This document shows positions 42,321-52,125 of a stretch of DNA of 64,000 nucleotides, in pieces. Origin of the DNA: Azolla caroliniana (taxonomy: Eukaryota > Polypodiophyta); the NCBI GenBank assembly GCA_043228905.1, contig JBHGNT010000021.1, positions 8,494,001 to 8,558,000 of the forward strand, read 5' to 3'. Position 1 is the first letter of the stretch. Every line of letters begins with the position of its first letter. A program made the translations under genes and the position numbers. The notes beneath the pieces were generated by a model. The model ran no database searches and had not been told where the DNA came from. It saw nothing but the letters and a program-made list of their open reading frames with translations.

Positions 42321-43617
42321 GTGAAGACCAGGACAATGACGAAAAGGACACCTATAAAGAAGACATTGGTGAAAGAGAAAGTGAAGAAACCAGTAAAGGA
42401 AAGAAAAAGGACACCTATCAAAAAAAGCAAGAAGATACCCACAAGAGAAAGGGTGATGAATTCATCAACTCAGAGGAAGAAGATGTGTCACTCCATCATT
42501 CGAGGCACACCCCTCGCATAACGTTATTTCCTTCTAGCACGACCTGAAGTTTATGAAGAGCTGAGAGAGTGGTTGATAAAAACCTGGGGTTCACCACATC
42601 CCGATACAAGGTGAGGATTCCACATAAGTGGGTTGAAGAAGGAATATGTGAACTTATTGAAGACGAGATATGAACACGTTTATGATACTAATCAAATTTG
42701 TAACAATGAGGTGGGTACTATTTTTGCACGTGCATTTGCATGTGAAGTTTAGGGTGGCATCGACGTTGATTGGGAAGATTTTAATCGTCACCAATCAGAA
42801 CATTATAAAGGGCCCTTCAGTACCAACACTAGCTTGAAGTCGGATGGAACCTCTCATGTGGATATTCCGGCTAGGACACCTGTCCACCAAGTTCAATATG
42901 CAAAAGTAAGGTTCACAATGACTGAAAAGCATGAACAGATGATGGTTGGTTGCATAGCTTCCATGAACTAAAAAATACAAGCACTACTTGTTGATTTTGA
43001 AGCAATTAAATCAGCTGAGATACAAGTAGAAAATTAATTCTCTTCAATAAAGACTAAGTATGAATGGATTGTATCGACAATCCAAAATTCAGAAAGTGAG
43101 GTGTTGAAAGAGGAGTTGAAGAAAGAGTTGAACAATATGGGCACTCAATTAGGATCACAGATGAGAGACCTTGATTCTTGCAAAAATGCACATTGCGAAC
43201 TTGATAATAAGTTGTCAGCTTTAAAGCTGCATTCCGAGAACCTTGTGTGCTTGATGCAAGATTTAAAACAGAAAGGTTTTGAAACTTTGTGTCCATTTGT
43301 AATTGAGCACCCACGTGGTATGGAAAGTACCATTACAAGTATAACTATATCATGGTATTGGCTTTATAAGTTATTTATTTTTACTTCTGTGGAATAAAAT
43401 ATCATATTAGCTAATATATTATTACTACACCATGCTTGAGGCTATGGATGTTGTGATTACACCATGCTTGCACACATATCATGTGCTATGTGCTAAGTAC
43501 CATTTTGAGAAAGAAAATACATGTATGGACTTGTTGTTAGGTCGACAATTACTACTTTGCCGACATAGTATAAGACGAACGTTTGTACCGAACGTTCTAT
43601 CAAGAAGTTGTGGTTAG
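42321..43617 (+). pseudogene. broken gene: Lys-rich, coiled-coil, Cys/His-ended protein
   Basis: One frame stays protein-like from 42321 to 43397 with only five stops (TAA 42519, then TGA, TAG, TAA, TAA). It gives a Lys/Arg/Thr-rich start with a repeated RTPIKK unit, then FLLARPEVYEELREWLIKTW, KKEYVNLLKTRYEHVYDTNQ, FNRHQSEHYKGPFS, KVRFTMTEKHEQMMVG, and a coiled coil (EELKKELNNMGTQLGSQM). A second frame at 43432-43617 gives CLHTYHVLCAKYHF ... C, reminiscent of a RING or PHD-type half finger. I do not recognise the family. It could be a host gene or an element-encoded gene cut off from its 5' end by the chromovirus. Confidence 0.45.
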
Positions 43618-43996
43618 AAGAATAGATATTAATTATTTGTAAACTTATCGGTGATAACAGACACCGAGATCGTGACTTATGTAATATAGTTTAGACAAAA
43701 AGAAATAGATGGCAAAAAAGTAATTCGTACACAGAGATTTCCTAACCAAACTTTATATTACTAATTACAACGATAGATCTTTACAATGCCTTTGGTTTCC
43801 TTTTATAGGTAACCCGAAGGTCTTTTCTCATCAAGAAATCCTATTGCCTATAATTATCAAGAATTACAAAACTTCGTAACTAACTATGTCCTATTTGGCT
43901 ATCTGTTGAGTCATCGATCTGAACTGTCGATCTGACTCTGACTCTGACTCCGAACATCCTTCCGACTCCGACGTATCTATACTTGTTCGGGTAACA
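43535..43996 (-). repeat. 3' LTR of the decayed relative
   Basis: The inner end is firm: GGGTAACA at 43996, preceded on the minus strand by CCCACGGGCGTGCCAAG, which is conserved with the relative. The outer end at TGTTAGGTCGAC (43535) is a guess from the expected TG start. Contains ACTCTGACTCTGACTCCGA runs at about 43930-43970. Confidence 0.5.
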
Positions 43997-44050
43997 CTTG
44001 GCACGCCCGTGGGCTAGGACGTTGTCCGGCGAACCCACAGAACCCTTTTA

Positions 44051-46643
44051 CTCCTGCTGCTCGGAGGAAAAATCCTCCTCCATCTCCAAATCATCGTTTG
44101 CGTCATCCTGCAAAATGTCGAATAAGGAGGGTTCTGCTTCCTGTGTTGCCACGCTTACGTCGTCTTCATCTTCATCTTCGGTGTCCTCTCCGTCGTTTAC
44201 CTGGCAGGCTTCTTCAGTTGATGGTCTTAGCTATGTTGAATCCGGTGCGCCGAGTCCAGGGTTTTGGTTACTCTTTCGGCTTCGATATTGTCTAACTCGA
44301 CCGATGTCTCGACATCATGCTTGTCGAATTCCTGCATGATTCGGTTAATTTCTTCTTTAAAATAAGCCGCCATGTCGTATAGGTCCTTAGCAATATCTTC
44401 CTGAATTGTTGCCATTGCTTCCTCCAACATCTTGAGGAAGCCTTTGCCTTGCACTTTCCTATTTTCTCTAAAGCTCTACGGCTTGCATCGACCATGTTTG
44501 CCAACCCTTCTCCAATGATTCATTGACCAATTTTAGGGTGTTAATTCGGTGACGTCTAATGATCGCTTGAACCCTATCCTGAGTCATGCTAGCCTCAAAC
44601 TGTGTTGTTGCTAGTGTTTTCCGTAAATAAATGATTACCGCATTGGTATGTCCTTCTGCCTGCATCAGTTTAGCTTGTGCCACTAAGAGGTCAAGTCGCC
44701 TTTTCTCGGAGGCCGTTTGAATCTCTGCACATCGGTTTTCCAGCTTCGCTTTCTCTTCATTCCAGTCGTTTTGCTGCTGGATCATTTTTTCATTGATTTC
44801 GTCTATCAGTTTGTCTTTACCAGCCAACTGTGTTGTAAAACAAATCTCTTGGCTCTTGACATACTCTCAGTTCCTCGACTTGTTGCCTTGTAGCCTCTTG
44901 CTGTTGGGCTAACTATCGACGTAATTCTTGTATTACATTATCTTTTTCCCCTAAAGATCTGTCAGCCGCCGTTTTTGCCAACTGTAATCGAGCCTCCATC
45001 TCTCTGGACCTGTCCTCGGTCTTTTCTGCCCTAATTTCTGCCTCTCTTCGTGCTTTTTCAGCTTGGTCCAACCTCTTTTGAAATTCCAAATCCGTCTCCA
45101 AAGGTTGTCTTTGTGACTCTGGCTATAATATCTGTTCTCTCACTTTTTCTAGAGCCACTTGTTCTTCTTGCAGTTTATTCTTCAACTGCTAATTCTCTGC
45201 CTGCATCCGTTTATACTGTGCATTAAGCACATCTGCAACTGCTGTAGCCTGTTTGTATAATTCGGCCATATCCCTGGCCGCTTTGCTAGCTTTTTCATAT
45301 TCTCGGTGGACTTCCACCAATGCCTCATGTAATGGTGGTATCTGAATGGCTTCACCTCTGTTTTTAGCATTTCGATGTCGACCAAGTCTATCCACTTCCG
45401 CTTGCTCGTTTGGTTCGATAGCTCCACATAATGACTTCTGGATCATTATTTGAACTCTGTGCTCTTGTGCCATTCTTTCCGACACTTCTTGAAGTCTTTT
45501 AGCTAACCATTCTACCAGTTCATATGATGTTTCGAACTACAGAATGGCAGCTAGCTCATGTGCTATTGCTGGGATGTCGGAAAAACCAAGTGCGTCTTGC
45601 ACCGTTGCCATTGATGCCTGCCCTTTTTGAACTCGTGACGTGTCATCTGGATTGACACGAGGTACTTGTGTGCTTTGGGCGGCTTGATCGTTAGTTCTCT
45701 TTTTCTTCTACGCAGGTTGCTCTTGCTTTGGTCTATAGTATCTTTGGGACCATTGTTTCACCCTGCGTTGCTTCGGCGGTTGCTGGTCAATGTCGACTCG
45801 TCTTGACTCCTACTTCTGTGACGATTGCTGGTCAATGTCGACTTGTCTCGATTCCTGCTGCTCTAACGGTTGCTCGTCTATCGTCCCTTGTTGTTGCATC
45901 CTCTGTGATTGGAAATTAGACGGTTGAGTCGGCGATTGCTAGGCAAGTTTGGGTTGCGGTATCGACTGTTGAGACTGCGTCGACTGTTGTTGTTCCGATT
46001 CTTGTTGGTGCCTTGGGTCCGGTTTGACAAATTCGGTCTGAGTGGTATCGTCCTGCGTTGATTCTTCTTCCCTCCACTCTTCCTGTTGGACTTGTTGTCG
46101 GGTTCAGGATGATTGTACCTTAGGCGGCCGACACACCTCTGATCGATTTTCTGGCTCTGAAGTCGGAAATAATACCGATAACCAACGAGCAAAAATCGGC
46201 TTCATTGGTTTTCCTTTTTGAACTCCGTTTAGTTGCTCTCTCAGAGGATCTGCCGACAGTAGCCCCCAATCGAAAGCCTCACCTTCATAAGCGGCGATAA
46301 TAAATCTGGCCCTCTTTTTGGGCATACAATAGAATCTGGGACTAACAAACCCTACTTCCAATAAAAATTTTGCAACTTCATGAAAAAACACATCCCTACC
46401 TCCTTGTGTCTGATACGCTTTGGTAGAGGGCGAATATTCACCGAAATAGAACCAAAAAACATCCTTTGTGACCTTGTTGACAACGTCAAACCCACCTCTT
46501 GGCATCTCCAACACGGCTCTTACCTTCTTATTCGTGATTGTCGAGACATCGATTTCTGCCAACAGAGCTTTCGCGTTCGGGTGCAGCTCTGATTCTGCGA
46601 CTTAAAAAAATCCCTGTAACTTATTGCAAACGAGCCAATGACG
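44051..46643 (-). pseudogene. coiled-coil ORF of the decayed relative
   Basis: From 46562 down, AEIDVSTITNKKVRAV, FYFGEYSPSTKAYQTQGGRD, FYCMPKKRARFIIAAYEG and FDWGLLSADPLREQLNG align with the N-terminal domain of the 916-codon protein at 31963-34713. Upstream of 46562, after a stop, RHWLVCNKLQGFF matches TWLKQHGLEGFL of the intact protein and runs to the solo LTR at 46643. Downstream is Gln-rich linker and coiled coil (RLDQAEKARREAEIRAEKTE, and KLIDEINEKMIQQQNDW), broken by many stops. An acidic tail ends near 44051. Confidence 0.75.
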
Positions 46644-47387
46644 TGACAAAAAATACACGCTCACTAAGCACAACGCTCGGCCACAACCGAGGCTAGCATC
46701 AAGACACACGACACAGTAAAGAGAAGAGTACACAGGATGTTAACGTGGAAAACCCAAACTAGGGAAAAACCACGGCAACCCACAGACTGCAAACTATCAC
46801 TATATCACAATGTACAATAGTAAAGCACCGAGGCAACGACCTCGAGCTTGCTATCTTCGCCACAAGCGGCGGTTACAACAAAGGCAGCGACCTCTTCCTA
46901 TCTCTGTCTCTCTCTCTGTACACAGTTACGCATTCAAATCTTGCACCAACAAGAATGACAACTACGATTCCACTAAGTTTGCCCTAAGTCATATTTATAC
47001 TAATATGAGTTTTCAGCTATTTACAAATATAGCCCCGATGGACTCTCAGAAAACATATTTACGAATATGTCCCTTCATCTGGTTAGCACTTCTCACCGGG
47101 CCTTCACCATCCGGCTCTTGCCGGGTACTCGTCATCTGGTTCTCACCGGGTCTTCCGTTGCCGGGTACTCCACATTCGGTTCTCACTGGGTCTTCCGTTG
47201 CCGGGTACTCCACATCTGGTTCACACCGGGTCTTCCGTTGCCGGGTACTCCACATCCGGTTCTCACCGGGTTTTCCGTTGCCGGGTACTCCACATCCGGT
47301 TTCGGCCTCGGCCTATCGTCTTGGGCCGAGTTTCCTCATAGACATTGTTCTTCTCACTTCCCATCTGGAGGGACCTGTTTCCTAACA
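46644..47387 (-). mobile_element. solo LTR of the copia family
   Basis: The reverse complement matches the LTR of the copia at 10868-28126, from TGTTAGGAAACAG (47387) to the inner end (46644). Flanks are TGACG (46639-46643) and CGACG (47388-47392), a 4-of-5 target match. The interrupted ORF reads on across the site as LRHWLVCN. No internal sequence remains, as expected after LTR-LTR recombination. It carries an expanded 40-bp tandem repeat (core GCCGGGTACTC at 47120, 47160, 47200, 47240 and 47280), absent in that form from the other LTRs. Confidence 0.88.
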
Positions 47388-47792
47388 CGACGCAAGTTGT
47401 TAGATACGACAATCAGCATGTTGTCGTCGTCGATTGACAGAACATCACTTAGTGGTGGCTATGAGAAACGTTGTGGGCTATGGCGACTAAAATCAGAAAA
47501 CCTGTAAGCTCGAATGCGTTTTTGCTTTTGTGGTGAAACAATCATTACAGAAATAGGTTTTAAGAGATTAATTTTTTGCACGATGCCTAGGGAATAAAAG
47601 TACTATTAATTTTGTAATGACTATGCGTACAAGTGGAGTGATGGCTAGAAATAGTAATAATGACTAATAGAAATATGCCTCCACTACTTGTACTTATAGT
47701 CTTTTGAAATTACTCCAAGAATCTCTTCGTGATAGTTAGTTATGATTTGGCAAGAAAATATTCTATAGTTAGTTTATTTTTTATTTTTTATT
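47388..47792. other. spacer between pol end and coiled-coil ORF of the relative
   Basis: The first part (47388-47500) continues the N-terminal coiled-coil ORF sequence upstream of the solo LTR. The remainder is AT-rich and without a frame. It corresponds to the leader of the third ORF. Confidence 0.5.
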
Positions 47793-48013
47793 TTACTTTT
47801 CTTCTGATTCAGCCTTGAATGGGTTTTTCGGCATGGGTCCATGATATGGTTTAAGCTGGAAACCATTTACCCATTTCGGTAAAATCTCACTTGATAGGGC
47901 TCCCAATTGATATGTACCAGTTTTATTGTTCACAATCCAAACTGGTCCCGTCCATCTATACCGAAGTTTTCCTGGCATCGCCCCCATCTTGGTCTGGAAA
48001 ATTAGTATTCATT
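47793..48013 (-). pseudogene. pol: integrase C-terminus of a Ty3 element
   Basis: FQTKMGAMPGKLRYRWTGP, then GTYQLGALSSEILPKWVNG and LKPYHGPMPKNPF form the C-terminal GPY/F-like block seen at the end of plant Ty3 pol. The frame ends in a stop at 47793. It lies just upstream of the coiled-coil ORF, so it marks the pol-ORF3 order of this family. The rest of pol is gone beyond 48013. Confidence 0.8.
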
Positions 48014-48588
48014 TGTTGAGGGATGGGGGGTGGAGCCAAGAACGGCTCCACCCCCTTGCCAAGGGGGTTGAGCGTGAAGAAACTAGAGAGAAAGAGAAAG
48101 AGAGAAAGACAAAACAATGTTGAGAGGAAAACTAGTGTTCTCATTCATGTCCCCTATGGTGGGGTTATATAGGTACATTCCATGAGGGTTACAATCCAAG
48201 AACATCCAATGAGGGTTGTAAGTTAGTTACATAACCTTGTAACAACCTACCCACTTTACATATTAATATACTCACACTTATGTGCACATGTGCACATACA
48301 CTTACACATGACTTTTAATACAAAGACTTTACACTTATCTCGTACCATCACTTATACACTTATACATGTATAATCCCACAGATAACAAGACTGTAAAAGT
48401 ACAGTTGCTGCTGAATGGTTCTTAACTTGGGGTTTAAAAGTACACCCGTATGGTATGTGACTCTATTATTCTATTGTTTGTATTATGTTATGTCAATTTA
48501 CATTTGGTTTAGAATTGGTGTAGGTCACAATTCATACTTCAAATTAGGAAAACAATGAATTAGTACTAGTGTCTCTCCAACAACTAAT
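48014..48588. other. unassigned repeat-like sequence
   Basis: Starts TGTTGAGGG with an inverted G/C-rich pair around 48025-48070 (GGGGTGGAGCC / GGCTCCACCCC), which could fold into a strong hairpin. A TATATAA signal lies on the minus strand near 48165. It may be an LTR that truncated the neighbouring element, but I cannot find a matching end or target duplication. Confidence 0.4.
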
Positions 48589-49057
48589 ATGTGGAACTCT
48601 ATTAGAGATATGCCCTAATGTAAGCATATGATAAGGATAAAAGAATGATAGATAGAAAGGAGAGAGAGAAAGAAGGGTGTTGATCCACCCGACCACCCTC
48701 GAGCGAAGGGATCGAGATGGACTCGAGCCTCGATTGGCGTCCCATACCACTGTCGTGGCGTCGAGCCGTACCTGGTGCTGGCGTGCTCGCAACAAGAGTT
48801 GACCCACCACAAGAACAGAGTCTCGACGTAGTCAAAAGATGATGAAATGAGGGTAGCTAGCCCTCTTATTTATAAAGATACCCAAGGCCGCCAACCCAGG
48901 CAAGTTCACACTTGGCCTAATGGGTTGTCTCAATCCCGAGGATTAAAAGTAATCCTCCCCTTCTTTACACTCTCATCTAACCCTCACTCTTATCCACGTG
49001 TATAGAATACTACGGTAAATTCTCACTACGGGATATTATATCGTCATGCCCGTAACA
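48589..49057 (-). repeat. 3' LTR of the decayed Ty3 element
   Basis: Firm start TGTTACGGGCATGACG (minus, 49057), directly after the purine tract. A TATAAATA signal lies on the minus strand near 48868-48875. The outer end is placed at TGTGGAAC (48589) by the TG rule only; an alternative at about 48488 is possible. Confidence 0.5.
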
Positions 49058-49079
49058 TACTCCCCCCCTCTTTAAAACA

Positions 49080-49306
49080 TTGCACTCTTGCAACGGAAAG
49101 TTAGGGAAGTTAGTTTTGAGAGTATTTTCCCGTTCCCATGTGGCATCTTTTATTGATTTATCCATCTATTTTATTTTAAATTCTCGGATTTCTTTAGTAC
49201 GTAATTTTCTGGTTTTAACATCGAGATTTCTTTCTCATACCTGTGGTTTAGAAGATAAATCTTTAGAACTCACTTGAGTTTCAGTTGTAACGGTATTGTC
49301 ACCAGA
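49080..49306 (-). pseudogene. pol: chromodomain-like end of the decayed Ty3 pol
   Basis: Continues in frame from 56375 once one ACGT copy is counted (FLKELL then RSGDNTV). It gives VKTRKLRTKEIREFKIK, then a stop where Trp is expected, and KDATWERENTLK, the aromatic-cage end of a chromodomain-like fold. Two in-frame stops are present. The purine tract follows. Confidence 0.7.
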
Positions 49307-49310
49307 ACGT

Positions 49311-49996
49311 TGTTGTGGAGAAAACCGTCCCTAAGCGGAAACCGCGTATAACGTGCGTAAACCGGCCCTTACATGTGGGCACAAGTTTTGTTCTATAGTA
49401 CGTAGATAGGTACAAGTCGGCTGAGGTGAAATCCTAAGTAGCACGCATTCAGTAGGGAGAAAATCAAGGCATATTTTCGGACAGGGAATAAACATGATGT
49501 AACGGGTGGTAACGGCCTCCCTCCTTGGGCTATAAAAGACAGGGAGAGGTATTGAAAGGATAACTACGTTTGTGGAGGACGAAGTGCTGCCGGACTGGAA
49601 CCAAGCACTTTTCCTCTCCTCTGTCGTCTCCATAATCGTTCTGTGTAGGCTTCGGGAGGCCGACTTTGCTCTGCCGGACGCCCGAGTTCTCCCGGCAGAG
49701 CCTCCATCTCGCGTTCTGTGTGTGTGTGTGTGTGTGTGCGTGTGCGTGCGCGTAGGCATCGGAACCCATCACTCGTCGGCTTGCTGGTTGTAACACGTTG
49801 ATTTATATATACATATACATTGGTTCTGTCTCCATCTCGTGTTCTGTAGCTAGTTGCAATTCCTGTGATTCTGTGGATCTGTGCGCGTGCAAATTACATC
49901 GCTACTTTCCTTCCCCTCCCCTCATTCGGTTATTTCTCGGTTCGAGGCCCTGGTGGTCCCACCTCGTTCTCCACACACATGCATAACAACTCGACA
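49311..49996 (+). repeat. 5' LTR of second FLDD element
   Basis: TATAAAAG promoter at 49531-49538. A TG tract (49722-49740, then TGCG) lies downstream in the predicted R/U5 region. A second TATA-like ATATATACATATAC run is at 49803. It lacks half of a hairpin that is complete in the 3' LTR. Confidence 0.9.
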
Positions 49997-50000
49997 TATT

Positions 50001-50018
50001 TGGTGAACCCGACGTGAA
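50001..50018 (+). other. primer binding site, tRNA-Trp type
   Basis: TGGTGAACCCGACGTGAA, four bases after the LTR, identical to the site of the sister element at 18729-18746. Confidence 0.8.
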
Positions 50019-50040
50019 CAGGCGGTAGAGGAATAGAAAG

Positions 50041-52125
50041 ATGAGAGGGTCGGATCTTGTAGAAGCCATGGCTTCGGCTGTGGATCGAATAGTGAGTGTG
50101 CGTGAAGGCACATGCGCCCTTGATAGGGCTATTGAAGCGGTCATTGGCACGATAGGCTGGTTCGGGGGCAAGGACGCCACGAGCTATTTGGAGACCTACC
50201 GAGCTGAAATGGTGATGAGGGACATCCCGCAGGATAGACGACTGGCCGGATTCCCTCGGGTGGCGATGCCGGGCATCCACGCGGAGGTGCTTGAGGTACG
50301 GGGTAAGAGTCGAACTTGGGAGGAGTTCGAAGGTCGGCTCCTTGAAAAATACGGCCTTGATGACGCGCTTCGGTTGTCGAAGCAGGACTTCACGGAATGG
50401 GTGGAGACCCCCGAAAAGGGGAGAAACGCGTCGGTGCTCCTTCGGGAGTTTGAAGAACGCTTCGCACAACTTTCGGCGCTGGACCGGACCGTGCTGGAAC
50501 GCAAGGGACCGGGAGCAAGTGGGCTTCTTGCTAGAGACCGATGACAGCCTAACAACTGATTGGGCCGTGGTAAAGAGATTCTGCGGCCGTTTTGACAAAC
50601 GGCGTGAGTGGGTCGATAAAGGCTTGATGGGGGCGGGTTCTGTTGCGACAAGGAAGGTCGAGGTACCCCCACTAGCATGAAGGGAAGAGACCCGAGATTG
50701 GCTCGAGCCCGGCTCGACTTCAACCGGCATGGTCAAAGGCTCGTCCGGAGGAGCGGCTCTGGAGGAGCTGACTCAGATGGTGTGGGACCTCCAGATTGCG
50801 CAAGCACGGAAGGACGACGACGAACAAGTCCGTGACCGAAGGCCTCCGACTGGGAGCCGGTGCTTGTGGTGTGATGTGGTCGGCCACGCCCGAAAGGACT
50901 GCGGGGACTTCGCCGAAGCGATAAGAGCTAACGTGGTGTACCTATGGAACGGTCGGGTGCACGCTAGCGAGACCCGGAGGGCCCTGGATCTGAATGTCGG
51001 ACAAGGGGGTATGAAATGACTGATGGAAGAAGCGGCGGCTCGTCACGCCGGGACCATCCACTACTCGGCGTTGGCTGGAATCTGGGTCGGAAGCGATGAA
51101 GACCGGAAGACTAAGGAAGCTGGATTCTGGTCGGTGATGCTGGAAGGCCTCGCCGGCGTAAGGCTGAAGAAAGAGGAAGCGAACCGCGCGGAAAGATGGG
51201 TCTGGGAGGTAATTGGGTGGAGTGAGAAGAGAAAATGGGCTCCGTGAAAGCCGCGTGCCAGAACTACGAGGTTCTGCTGGAAGACAAACGAGCGGGAAAG
51301 ACCGGGGGGGCCGGACCCTCACCACGGTATGAGACCTGGTTCGGGCCGAAGCAGAGTGATGTCGGTGCATCCGGCGCACTAGACAAGGCCAAGAAGGCTG
51401 GTTATCGGTTGAGTACGAATATCGAAAGGACCATGGACCTATGAAAGGTCCTGGAGGAACGGATCCTCGACAGCAAAGTGGAGCTGTTGCTAAGGGAAGT
51501 GCTCGGTATCGCCAAGAAGGGGTTCCACGACTCCATCGTAGACTTGGTGAAGCGGAAAAGGCTTTCAACGGAGCCGGAGCTAGAGAAGCCGGTGGAGGTG
51601 TGAACGACGCACTTAGAAGACATGGCCCTGGAGGACAAATTGGCGGAAATCCACTACTCGAGGCTACATTGGGCTAGGGCCACTACGGAAACCCCTGTTC
51701 AGATCGGGGACGTCCAGGAGCCGGTGGTGGCGTTGGTAGACCACAGTTCGGAGATCAACTTGATTTCCATGGACTTCGACAAGAAGGGAAAGTGGCCGAT
51801 CAAAACCAAGCACGGGTGGATTATACGGGCAGCAACGCGCACCACGGAGGAGCTACACGGAGCCTGCCCGAATGTACGAGTGAAAATCGGCGATGTCGAG
51901 ATCGACCAACACTTCTTCGTGAAGGAGACGTCCTCGCATCCGGTGATACTCTGAGAACCGTACATCACGGCGGCGCGCATGGAGACAAAGGTGCTGGACA
52001 ACGGGTCGGCATATGCACGAGTGAAGAGCCAAGATGGGCGTCACTTGGTTCAGTTCCTAACGGTGCGACCGAACCTTGAGCATAATCGCGAGACCCTCGG
52101 TGCTGAAAACCGAGGGGATTTTTAG
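50041..52125 (+). pseudogene. gag: Gag-protease of second FLDD element
   Basis: ATG at 50041 (MRGSDLVEAMASAVDRIV). The capsid region aligns with the sister element (YLETYRAEM, TWEEFEGRLLEKY, FTEWVETPEKG). A frameshift near 50510 and several stops follow. The zinc knuckle is CLWCDVVGHARKDC at about 50860-50900. The protease has ALVDHSSEINLIS, so the active site is D-H-S. It ends GAT TTT TAG at 52125. Base composition is GC-richer than the surrounding DNA. Confidence 0.85.
52117..52125 (+). promoter_or_regulatory. putative -1 frameshift site, GAT TTT TAG
   Basis: Same arrangement as 16673-16681: the zero frame stops at TAG, and the -1 frame reads TTT TTA GAG AGG and stays in pol, where IKEWGRDSPDT parallels IAKWGSDSPRS of the sister element. 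Confidence 0.65.

Larger units (their letters stand above)
43535..48013 (-). mobile_element. decayed relative of the coiled-coil element, with end of pol
   Basis: Minus-strand order is integrase C-terminus (47987 down), spacer, coiled-coil ORF (interrupted by a solo copia LTR), 3' LTR (43996 down). The coiled-coil ORF N-terminus and the border before the LTR match the element at 31477-38482. The left LTR end at about 43535 is tentative, and the right side is cut off near 48013, where another repeat begins. It is heavily damaged. Its value is that it shows the extra ORF lies downstream of pol in the parent family. Confidence 0.75.

Noticed and set aside
48014-48380. Complete LTR ending TGTGGG/CCCTCAACA
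   Set aside because: The two candidate ends lack a matching target duplication and no internal element sequence adjoins it, so the call stayed as unassigned repeat-like sequence.
48544-48835. Three overlapping minus-strand ORFs around 48.6-48.8 kb
   Set aside because: They overlap in different frames inside the predicted LTR of the decayed Ty3 element and share no protein family.
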